Positions 56,816-64,000 of a DNA stretch of 64,000 nt are shown here, one piece after another. The position numbers and the translations under genes are program-made. The stretch is from contig NZ_FNVU01000029.1 in the NCBI RefSeq assembly GCF_900107965.1, positions 1-64,000 on the forward strand, given 5' to 3'. Numbering within the stretch: the first letter of the stretch is position 1; each line of letters begins with the position of its first letter. The notes beneath the pieces were generated by a model. It did not search any database. It saw only the letters and a list, made by a program, of their open reading frames with translations, and was not told where the DNA came from. Origin of the DNA: Actinacidiphila yanglinensis. Its GTDB lineage: Bacteria > Actinomycetota > Actinomycetes > Streptomycetales > Streptomycetaceae.

Positions 56816-56863
56816 GGCATGGGGTGGGGCGCAACAATGTGCACCGAGCGGTACGCTTAAGGA

Positions 56864-57469
56864 ATGACCGAGCTGCAGAAGGGGCCGCGGGGGCAGCGCC
56901 GTGGGCGAGGAGCACGCGAGCGCATCCTCGCCGCGGCGCATGACCTGTTCCGCGAGCAGGGAATCAACAACACCGGAATGAATCAGCTGTGCGAGGTGGC
57001 GGACGTCTCCAAGAACACCGCCTACCAGCACTTCACCAGCAAGGACCAGCTGATCACCGAGCACCTGCGCCAGCAGGACCCCGGCACGATGCCCGAGGTG
57101 TTCGACCGTGCCGACCTGACGCCCCGCGAACGACTGCTCGCGGCGTTCGAGACGCCGGCGGCCTCCACGCTGGAGACGACACCCCTGTGCCCGTTCATCG
57201 AGGCCGCTGTCGAGATCGCCGACCCTGAGCACCCCGCGCGCATACTCGTGCGCGAGTACAAGAAGTCCGTCGCTGTCCGGCTGACCGAGACTGCCCGGGA
57301 AGCCGGAGCCATCGACCCGGAGCTCCTCGGCGAGCAACTGGCATTGCTGCTCGACGGCGCCTCGGTCCGTACCCGGGCCCTCGGCACCGGCGCTGAACAG
57401 ACCGCCGCCGGCATTGCGGCCATGCTGATCGAGCACGCTATCCCGCAGACCGCACCCCTGCGGCTTTAG
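56864..57469 (+). CDS. TetR-family transcriptional regulator
   Basis: A 201-residue regulator. HTH: RERILAAAHDLFREQGINNT, MNQLCEVADVSKNTAYQHF and TSKDQLITEHL. The ligand domain contains PLCPFIEAAVEIADPEHPA and ALLLDGASVRTRALG, as in YcdC/AcrR-like members. Divergent from DUF427 and the MFS exporter, which it probably represses through the palindrome at 56794-56815. Confidence 0.92.
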   Translation: MTELQKGPRGQRRGRGARERILAAAHDLFREQGINNTGMNQLCEVADVSKNTAYQHFTSKDQLITEHLRQQDPGTMPEVFDRADLTPRERLLAAFETPAASTLETTPLCPFIEAAVEIADPEHPARILVREYKKSVAVRLTETAREAGAIDPELLGEQLALLLDGASVRTRALGTGAEQTAAGIAAMLIEHAIPQTAPLRL

Positions 57470-58506
57470 CAGTCGCATAGGTTGCCGCTGCAGGCCGGTG
57501 ACGATCAGTGTCCTATGCCCATTCAGGCAGACGCGCCGCTGTTGAACGAGCAGGTGAAGACCTGCAACGTCCATGAACAGGGCATCCTGCAGTCCCAGGT
57601 CAACTGGCCGATCGACTGCGGAAGCTCCCGCTCGACGGCGAGAAGGCCAGCAGGGTGTCGAAGTCGATCTCGCCGCTCGAGGTTACGACGGCTGCGACGC
57701 CGTCGTCGTCCCTCTTCCCTCCCCCAGTCCCGAGGGCGGTGATCTCCGTGTCCCCTGGGGCAGTCAGTACCTCTGCCGCCGGCAAGTGGGAGTACGAACG
57801 AGTGACTGCACGGGCTGGATCGGCTACGCGTCCAGCCATTCTCCGACGCGGACTCTGGGCGGCTGGACCCGGCAGGACCCTGGTGCGGCAGCTGTGGTCT
57901 CGTAGTGGGCGGCGGCAGCGAGGACGGCACGCAGGTCTTTCGCGAAGCCCTCGGGCACGGGGAGAGTCTCCTTGCGAGCAGCTGCGGCGACGGCGCTGAG
58001 CACGCAGGCGGTGGCGTCGGAGACCATGGCGCTCCAGCGCCGGGGTGTCTGTGACAGGTTCAGTCGGCCCCACTTTGGCCATGACCGACATTCGTTCCGG
58101 CCCCATCCCCGGCGGGACGCCAGCAGCGGAGCGAGGAACGAGACGGCTGCCTCTGGCTGCGTCTTTGTCTGTGGCGCACTCCCCGGCAACGCCCGGAATT
58201 CGAACGTCTGGTGGGGCCAACTTCCGTGTCGGAGTGGGGCCCAAATCACCTGTCACGAACAGCCGGGGGATGTCGGTCAGTGCGCGCAGGGTGCGCAGGA
58301 TGGTGGTGGTCTCGGCGTCTATGGTGACCGCGTCGAGCAGGGCGCGGCCGTCGGGGATGACGGTGGTGTAGGGGCCAGGAGCTCATCGGCACGGGCCTCG
58401 ATCCGGACGGCTTCCCACAGTTGAGCCTCGCGTGCGGCGGCCGCGGCGAGCGCCAGCTCCGCCACGATCGACGTCGCCCGCAACATCAGCTGAGCTGAAC
58501 CGAAAA
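57470..58506. other. Decayed region without intact genes
   Basis: Two scraps are visible. On the plus strand near 57523-57610, LLNEQVKTCNVHEQGILQSQ and VNWPIDCG look like the end of a small secreted protein. On the minus strand, about 58540 down to 58200, LVFTGDLG-type sequence is split over two frames (AREAQLWEAVRIEARADELL in one, IDAETTTILRTLRALTDIPR in the other). Neither has a full gene or known family. Confidence 0.35.
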
Positions 58507-58542
58507 CAGTGGAGCCGCGCCCTTGCAGGGGCAGCTCCACTG
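58507..58542. terminator. Hairpin downstream of the secreted-protein gene
   Basis: CAGTGGAGC (58507-58515) and GCTCCACTG (58534-58542) pair perfectly, and the inner GCCC/GGGGC extends the stem with a bulge. It lies about 115 bp after the stop of the minus-strand gene at 58658 and is a plausible terminator for it. Confidence 0.5.
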
Positions 58543-58657
58543 CCTTCGGCTACGACGGGCAAAAAAGCGCGGTGGAGGCGGGTTACCAGCGGTCAGGGTC
58601 TGCCCGGAGGAGCCCTTTTCACTGGTGTGGTCCCGCCATTCCCTGGTCGGACATGGG

Positions 58658-59122
58658 TTAGTTATGGATGGTGAAGCACACGCTGTTCTTGTAGTCAGCC
58701 GGGGAAGTCGTGGACGCCGCCCCGCCGCAGAAGAGGGAGCCGTTGGAGAACGACCACCACACGTTGAGCGTCGCTGAGTGCTTGCCGCCGGTAGTCGTCT
58801 CCCAGTAGCCGTCATCGTCGTCTTGACCGTAGATGTACTTGGCCAGAACGCCCTTGCTGGTCGCGGCTGTGACGACCTCGTGGTCGACGTAGGTTCCGGC
58901 CCCGCTCACCGAGACGCAAACCGTCGAGTTGCACGCCGAGGCATTGAACGGCTGAACTGTGCCGGGCAGCGAAGCGTGCACCGTCCCGGATGCCGGCGAG
59001 GCGGCGGCGTCGCCCTGCCCCGCCGCGGTCGGCGACACGGCTACCGCGGCGGGTGCACCAGACATCCCGAGGGCAAATATGGCTGCTGTGCCCATTGCCG
59101 TAAGCGCGTATTGTATCGTCAA
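58658..59122 (-). CDS. Hypothetical secreted protein
   Basis: A 154-residue protein with a Sec signal (ALTAMGTAAIFALGMSGAPA ending AAVAV) and a mature domain with two cysteine pairs (SACNSTVCVSV near the middle; LFCGG and NSVCFTI near the end) and a beta-rich, Thr/Gly/Ser-rich sequence (GKHSATLNVWWSFSNGSL). AGGAGGAA lies before the start. No family recognised. It looks intact. Confidence 0.7.
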   Translation of the reverse strand: MTIQYALTAMGTAAIFALGMSGAPAAVAVSPTAAGQGDAAASPASGTVHASLPGTVQPFNASACNSTVCVSVSGAGTYVDHEVVTAATSKGVLAKYIYGQDDDDGYWETTTGGKHSATLNVWWSFSNGSLFCGGAASTTSPADYKNSVCFTIHN

Positions 59123-59243
59123 CCGGGATTCCTCCTGTTGTTCCGGTGTCCTGTGCTAGCGACCCGACTGTAGGCTTCCTCATCCGCCTGGCATCGTCCC
59201 CCAACTAGATGGATTTCATGCGGTGAATGCACTATCAACTTAT

Positions 59244-59307
59244 GGAGTGCTCAAATCCGCTTTCGTCGTCCTCTTGCGGAGTGCTCAAATCCGCTTGAGT
59301 CGTCCTC
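59244..59307. repeat. Two-copy direct repeat, 34-bp period
   Basis: Copies 59244-59273 and 59278-59307 share 28 of 30 bases (core GGAGTGCTCAAATCCGCTT then GTCGTCCTC). It lies 120 bp upstream of the secreted-protein gene. Confidence 0.75.
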
Positions 59308-59883
59308 GTTGAATCCCTGCCCTGAGCGTTATTTATCCCCGGGTCCTGCAACTCAGCCTCGGTCGCGCCTCGCTCGCGTCCGGCGAGGATGCGGCCAACG
59401 TGGTCCAGCGAGACGGTCTGGGAGATGAGCCGCAGGCGCGGGTCGTCGGTGGGATCGAGCGCGGCCCGGCGCACGGGGACTGATCGGAACCCTCCAATCG
59501 CTGGCATATCCCCCCATGCCTGATGAGTCGCTTGAGCGCCGAATAACCAACTTGCCCCGTCGGCAGCCACGGAACGGACATCGTCGGGCGCCGGCCGCCG
59601 GCCCGCCCGGGGCCTCCAAGGCGCTCGATGCGGTCCTGTCGCGCCGCCAGCGATTCGCAAGCGGCTCGCCTTCTGCGTCTTGTCCGTGACATCCACTGAC
59701 GTGGCGTCAGTCCCCGGGCCCCCCGGAACCGGTTCCCGGCGTGTGCGCCGGGCAATATCGGGTCGGACCGCGAGGAGCAGCGATCATGGGGAACGCGGCC
59801 GGGAGAACACCGCTCAGGCACCCCGGGACGTGTGAAACCGAGACGAGGGAGTCCTGCAACGTGCCGATCCGCCGGAGCCGCGC
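59308..59883. other. Intergenic region before the aquaporin gene
   Basis: A minus-strand stretch around 59350-59490 (SVPVRRAALDPTDDPRLRLI, GRILAGRERGATEAEL) looks weakly coding but has no family or start that I can support. The aquaporin promoter should lie in the last 150 bp. Confidence 0.3.
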
Positions 59884-60681
59884 ATGAAGAAGGCCCCTCG
59901 GCACCCGCCGATCCCGCTGCGGCGGGCCGGGGACGAGTTCGTGCTGACCGCGGCCCTGCTGTTCGTCGTGGTGACGGCGGCCCGCTGGGTCTTCAGCCCG
60001 TCCTCGGACCTGTACGTCTCGGACCTCTATGTGGCCGTCCCGATCGTCGGCGTCGTCAGCGCGGTCACCCTGGTGCTGCTCATCCTCAGCCCGTTCGGCC
60101 GCCGCAGCGGCGGGCACATGAACCCGGGCATCACCGTCGCCGTATGGCTGATGGACGTTTTTCCCGGCCGCAGCGTGCTGCCCTACGTCACCGCGCAGCT
60201 CGCCGGCTCGGTCACCGGCACCGTGCTGGCCCGGCTGGTGTGGGGCGGGGCGGTGTCCTCGCCGGCCGTCGACTACGGCGCGATCCGCCCGGCCCCGACC
60301 TGGCATCCGGCGGCGGTCTTCATCGCCGAGACCGGCTGCCTGATCGGCCTGACTCTCGTCATCGGGTTCTTCCTCGCCCATCCCCGCCGGGCGCGCCTGC
60401 TCCCGTACACGATCGGGGTGGCCATCGCGCTGATCATCGCCTTTCTCGGGCCGCGCAGCGGCGGCTCGGCCAACCCGGCCCGCCAGTTCGGCCCCAACAC
60501 CATCGCCGGGGAGACCGTCGACCTGTGGATCTACCTGGTCGCGCCGATCCTGGGAGCATGCCTCGGCGCCTCGGTGCACCACCTGCTGATCCGCCGGTTC
60601 AACACCCACAAGCCCCTGACGTACAAACTGGGCGGCTCCGGGGACGGGTCCGCCGCCGGGCAGCCCCCGCACGGTCACTGA
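59884..60681 (+). CDS. MIP-family channel (aquaporin/glycerol facilitator type)
   Basis: A 265-residue membrane protein with six helices and two pore half-helices. The first box is GGHMNPGITVA (NPG instead of NPA) and the second is GSANPARQFGP (canonical NPA with the selectivity Arg). Helices include FVLTAALLFVVVTAARWVF and LLPYTIGVAIALIIAFLG. It conducts water or small neutral solutes; the NPG variant and open selectivity filter leave the substrate open. The ATG overlaps no neighbour and the gene stands alone. Confidence 0.88.
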   Translation: MKKAPRHPPIPLRRAGDEFVLTAALLFVVVTAARWVFSPSSDLYVSDLYVAVPIVGVVSAVTLVLLILSPFGRRSGGHMNPGITVAVWLMDVFPGRSVLPYVTAQLAGSVTGTVLARLVWGGAVSSPAVDYGAIRPAPTWHPAAVFIAETGCLIGLTLVIGFFLAHPRRARLLPYTIGVAIALIIAFLGPRSGGSANPARQFGPNTIAGETVDLWIYLVAPILGACLGASVHHLLIRRFNTHKPLTYKLGGSGDGSAAGQPPHGH

Positions 60682-60850
60682 CGGCCCGGGCCGAGCCGCC
60701 GCCCCGCCCCCACAGCCACTGGCGCCCCGCTCGGCCGGCTCCGAATCGCCGCCGTGATGCGGACAGTCGCCCCCCAGGTGTGCTGTGGCACCGCATCCCA
60801 TGCGAGAAGCTTGCAGCGTAGGGGTGCCCAGTCCTGCCGACGGACCGTCG

Positions 60851-61345
60851 CTACTCCGTGATGGGCAGGGCCGCGGCGACCAGCTTGGTCATCTCGTCGT
60901 GCCCGTACCCGTTGGGGTGAGCCGCGCCCCACAGGGCATGCTCGGAGAGGATGGGAGCCGGGATCGGCCAGATCCACCGGTTGGGGGTCTGCAGCTGGGA
61001 GGGCTCGTGCCCCCTGAAGGCATCGTAGGTGTCGACATAGGCGACCTTGAATGCGGGATCGTCGGCGACATCGGCGACGGCGCCCTCGATGGCGACGTTG
61101 AACTCCTCGAATTTGCCGCGCAGCCACGCGAGGTCAGCGTGGTTCATCGGCCCGAGCTGGTTGCTCAGGAGAGGAATGGGGGATCCGTCGTACCGGCACT
61201 TCGTCTCGTCCTGGGGAATGGCAGCGGGGTATCCGACGACCGCGACCTCGGCATGCGGGGCCCGTTTGTGGATCTCCAGCAAGGCCTTCTCGATCTCTGC
61301 CGCTGCCTCGTGGATCGTGAAGTTGGCTTCGTTGCGCTCGTTGGC
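60851..61345 (-). pseudogene. SGNH/GDSL hydrolase, N-terminally truncated
   Basis: The C-terminal two thirds of a GDSL-type lipase: TIHEAAAEIEKALLEIHKRA, VAVVGYPAAIP, LRGKFEEFNVAIEGAVADVA, VAYVDTYDAF and the catalytic GAAHPNGYGHDEM. The N-terminal GDS block with the serine is missing; coding stops at about 61345, where a DNA-ligase fragment on the other strand begins. No start codon of its own. Confidence 0.7.
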
Positions 61346-61350
61346 TGATC

Positions 61351-61545
61351 ATGGGCCAGGTCGTGCTCGACGGTTGCGACATCTTCCCGTGGAGCGGGCA
61401 CCGCGGCGGCCTGGTCGTGCTCACGCAGCGTCCGTATCGCCGTCGTCGGCGACGGATGCTCGCAGACATGACCTCGGCGTTCCCCGAAGTCACCTCGGCC
61501 GCCGCGGGATTGCCTCCCGATGTGGCGCTTGACGGCGTTATATGA
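61351..61545 (+). pseudogene. Fragment of ATP-dependent DNA ligase (middle of adenylation domain)
   Basis: The end of this frame reads DMTSAFPEVTSAAAGLPPDV then ALDG, the usual segment before ELVIW in LigD-like ligases. It then meets a stop (VI, TGA at 61545). The catalytic KxDG lysine region is absent and the upstream part changes frame. It complements the piece at 62922-63680 on the opposite strand. Confidence 0.6.
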
Positions 61546-61828
61546 CCTGCGCGTGTGTCTCAGCGGTCTGTTGTCTCACGCTCAGGCCCTAAGCCTCAAC
61601 GTCGCCGGCCACCAGCTCGGTCACCTGCCGCCCCACGACTGACCGACCTCCTGCCCCATCGCGGCAGCGCGCGCCCGACTCCCCAGCGTGGCACCGTCCT
61701 CACGGGGCGAAATCACCGCGGGTGAAAGTGGTAACGATCCCCACTGCAGCCTTTGGAGAAAGCCCCTCGGGCACGGTTCACTGAACGTCCCGCCGCACTG
61801 AGGAGCGCGGCCAATTCCCGGGGGATTC

Positions 61829-62860
61829 GTGTCTGATCACGACGACGAACACACCGATCACGTCGAGGGCGCTGACGGCCACTCCAGGCATGCACACGGG
61901 GTGTCCGCTAACGCCGACAGGCGCTGGCTGACGATCGCCCTGGCACTGATCGGGGTGTTCATGTGCGCCGAGGTCGTCATCGGCGTGATCGCCAACTCCC
62001 TGGCGCTGATCTCGGACGCCGCGCACATGCTCACCGACGTGGCCTCGATCATGCTGGCCCTGGTCGCGATGAAGCTGGCGGCCCGGCCCGCCAAGGGCAT
62101 GTACACCTACGGGCTCAAGCGGGTGGAGATCCTCTCGGCACAGGCCAACGGCCTGACACTGCTGCTGCTGTCGGTGTGGCTGGCATATGAGTCCGTCCAC
62201 CGGCTGATCTCCCCGCCCGACGTCACCGGCGGCCTCGTCCTGGCAACCGCCCTGATCGGCATCGCGGTCAATCTCGCGGCGACCTGGGCGATCTCCAAAG
62301 CCAACCGCACCAGCATGAACGTCGAGGGCGCCTACCAGCACATCCTGACCGATCTGTTCGGATTCATCGCCACCGCGATCGCCGGCGCCATCGTGCTGAC
62401 CACCGGCTTCGCCCGCGCGGACGCCATCGCCTCCCTGCTGGTCGTGGTCTTGATGCTCAAGGCCGGCTACGGACTGGTCCGCGACTCCGCCCGGGTCTTC
62501 CTGGAAGCCTCTCCCGCCGGCGTCGACCCCGACGCCCTCGGAGACCGACTCGCCTCCCAAGACGCCGTCGTCGAAATCCACGACCTGCACGTCTGGCAGA
62601 TCACCTCGGGGCAGAACGCCCTGTCCGCCCACGTGCTGGTGGCCCCGGGCAGCGACTGCCACCAGGTACGACGTCGGCTCCAGCAGCTCGTGGCATCCGA
62701 CTACCGCATCGACCATGCCACCTTGCAGGTCGACCACGTCGGAGACGACGCCAACCAGCTGCACACGATCAGCGGGGCAAGCCCGGCAACCCCGGCCGGA
62801 GACGACCACTGCGAAGACGCCCACGGACCCGTCCACACCCCCCACCCCCACGAGCACTGA
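61829..62860 (+). CDS. CDF-family zinc/cobalt/cadmium efflux transporter (CzcD type)
   Basis: A 343-residue exporter with His-rich N- and C-termini, six helices and both metal-site motifs: SDAAHMLTDV in helix 2 and YQHILTDLFG in helix 5. The C-terminal cytosolic domain is present (VVEIHDLHVWQITSGQNALS, LSAHVLVAPG). GTG 61829 follows GGGGGA. It sits between two oppositely oriented parts of a broken DNA-ligase gene, so the segment carrying it may have been inverted or inserted. Confidence 0.92.
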   Translation: MSDHDDEHTDHVEGADGHSRHAHGVSANADRRWLTIALALIGVFMCAEVVIGVIANSLALISDAAHMLTDVASIMLALVAMKLAARPAKGMYTYGLKRVEILSAQANGLTLLLLSVWLAYESVHRLISPPDVTGGLVLATALIGIAVNLAATWAISKANRTSMNVEGAYQHILTDLFGFIATAIAGAIVLTTGFARADAIASLLVVVLMLKAGYGLVRDSARVFLEASPAGVDPDALGDRLASQDAVVEIHDLHVWQITSGQNALSAHVLVAPGSDCHQVRRRLQQLVASDYRIDHATLQVDHVGDDANQLHTISGASPATPAGDDHCEDAHGPVHTPHPHEH

Positions 62861-62921
62861 CCCGCCCCACTTCCTCCCAGCGACGTCGTGCTCCGTTCGG
62901 GAGGTCAGGCCGATATTTCGG

Positions 62922-63698
62922 TCAGGGTCCGAAGCCGGTGACGTCCGCGGGGGTGAGGTCGGGTCGGTCGCGGACGATCCGCACGGGATGTCTCCACCGG
63001 CCGGCCGCGTCCAGGGAGACGTCGGCGGAGACCTCCACCACCAACTCCGATACCGCCAGGTCCACGTCGAGCGGCTCGGTGCTGCCCCAGGCGGCGGAGA
63101 AACGGCGGCCCTGCCACGGATGCCCCTCGCCTGCGGGGGTGAGCAGCGGCCCGAGACGGGCAGCGACGGCGGCGGGCACCGTGGTGGAGCGGCCGGCGTA
63201 CCGCAGCCGGCCCTCGCCGTCGTAGCGGCCCAGCAGGACCGTCCGCGGCCGGCTCGGGCGGCCGGTCACCGCGGCGACGATCCCCTCCGCGGTGTGCCGC
63301 ACCCGCCACTTCCTCCACCCCTGCGCCCCTTGACCCCCGGGCCGGTACCGCGCCCGGGTGTCCTTCAGGACCAGGCCCTCGATACCGAGGGGAACCCAGT
63401 CCCTCAGCCACTGCTCCGCCACGGGCGTCTCGGACGTCGACGGGCACAGGTTGAACGGCGGCTCAAGGAGCCGGGCGGCGAACAGCGCCTCCAGGTCCGT
63501 TCGGCGCCGCGCGTACGGCATCGTCAGGTAGTCGGTGTCGGACCAGCGCAGCAGGTCGCAGACGACCGCGGTCGCCGGGGCCTGGTCGGCGAGCCGGGCC
63601 ACTGCGGCCGGTGTGCGGTTCAGCCGCGGCGTGAGCCGCTCGAACGCGAGGCGGCCGTCGACCCAGATGACGAGCTCCGCGTTTATGTGAACTACCAC
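62922..63698 (-). pseudogene. C-terminal part of an ATP-dependent DNA ligase (LigD-like), 5'-truncated
   Basis: From about 63677 it reads ELVIWVDGRLAFERLTPRLN, then TAVVCDLLRWSDTDYL, PLGIEGLVLKDTRARYRPG and WRKWRVRHTAEG, that is, ligase motifs IIIa, IV and V, followed by an OB domain to the stop at 62922. Motif I (KxDG) and the N-terminal adenylation half are missing; the first codons of the frame (MVVHIN) are not ligase-like. The missing ALDG end is found on the plus strand at 61538. No longer a complete ligase. Confidence 0.75.
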
Positions 63699-63718
63699 GG
63701 ATGTCTCACCGAGCGGGC

Positions 63719-64000
63719 TACAGGCCGGGATAACAACCGTCCAGCCCCGCGTCGACCAAGCGATCGTCCACGCCTTCGAGCGGATCCTGACCGGTCAGCC
63801 GCAGCGCACCAGCGGAGCCCTCACCATCACGACGCTGTGCACCGAGGCCGGCATCTCCCGCGCCACCTACTACCGCTCGCCCCTGGTAAAGATCATCACG
63901 GCCCTGTTCAACGCGCCCGCCCCACCCCGGCCGCAAACCGGCATCCTCGCCGCCGAGATCACTCGTCTCAAGCACACCGAGCGAGAACTGCGCTCCCGCC
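63719..64000 (+). CDS. Helix-turn-helix protein, possibly mobile-element associated (partial, runs off the window)
   Basis: An open frame runs to the window edge and reads VDQAIVHAFERILTGQPQRT, ALTITTLCTEAGISRATYYR (a helix-turn-helix) and later LAAEITRLKHTERELRSR (coiled coil). The layout resembles DUF6262-type proteins that accompany Tn554-like integrases, as I recall. No clear start codon is seen, so the 5' end is uncertain. Confidence 0.45.

Noticed and set aside
59235-59696. Minus-strand frame of 153 codons including the direct repeats
   Set aside because: Parts look weakly coding, but there is no family, and the repeat lies inside its end; not enough to call a gene.

Overview
The window is high-GC actinobacterial DNA, almost certainly Streptomyces. 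The signs are GTG/TTG starts, short gene overlaps, SpoIIE-type phosphatases, an Asp23/AmaP envelope-stress locus beside an ECF sigma factor, many secreted proteins with Tat signals, and IS110/IS630/IS21 debris. Many genes are broken, truncated or rearranged, which fits a chromosome arm or another accessory region. I saw no rRNA, tRNA or CRISPR.

1-11,700 (minus strand): an intact five-gene operon read as fatty acyl-AMP ligase, large polyketide synthase, antigen-85-like acyltransferase/esterase, acyl-CoA carboxylase beta subunit, biotin carboxylase (cut by the window edge). The first four are joined by 4-bp GTGA stop/start overlaps. The gene content mirrors the mycobacterial fadD32-pks13-accD4-fbp locus that makes and transfers mycolic acids. 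The PKS has Pks13-like ends (N-terminal ACP, C-terminal thioesterase) plus a ketoreductase and an apparently dead dehydratase-like domain. I infer a Claisen condensation of two acyl chains, in-cis reduction to an alpha-alkyl beta-hydroxy acid, then transfer to an acceptor outside the membrane. This is the best candidate for an undescribed system.

11,700-16,600: decayed genes (parallel beta-helix protein, a truncated copy of the phosphatase at 46.6 kb, an unknown ORF, an IS630 element). 16,600-23,400: Asp23 protein, zinc-finger anti-sigma factor and ECF sigma (minus), divergent from Asp23, DUF2273-like, Asp23, DUF6286-like and AmaP genes (plus), then a PAS-GAF-PP2C phosphatase. 23,400-29,700: IS21 remnant, membrane protein, frameshifted GNAT-like and TetR genes, DUF4260 gene, an intact IS110 transposase.

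30,187-32,488: a three-gene operon of a small helical protein, a calpain-like cysteine protease with a helical N-terminus, and a single-pass membrane protein. This is a possible secreted effector with its guard. Degenerate helicase-associated-domain pieces lie on both sides, and a third lies at 44.3 kb.

32,700-43,150: a locus for sulfated glycosaminoglycan use. It has a PL8 lyase interrupted by an in-frame amber codon, a Gfo/Idh oxidoreductase, a GntR/LacI-type regulator, an ABC sugar importer (two permeases and a lipoprotein) and a divergent sulfatase. A palindrome in the divergent promoter is a likely operator.

43,150-64,000: a mixed region with a truncated hydrolase, a secreted beta-propeller protein, a second SpoIIE phosphatase, an acetyltransferase, two CDF metal transporters, a merR remnant, two hydrolases with a divergent TetR, SDR remnants, an MFS exporter and DUF427 protein with a divergent TetR, an aquaporin, an SGNH-hydrolase remnant and a DNA ligase broken into two oppositely oriented pieces. 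Several strong palindromes lie between these genes.
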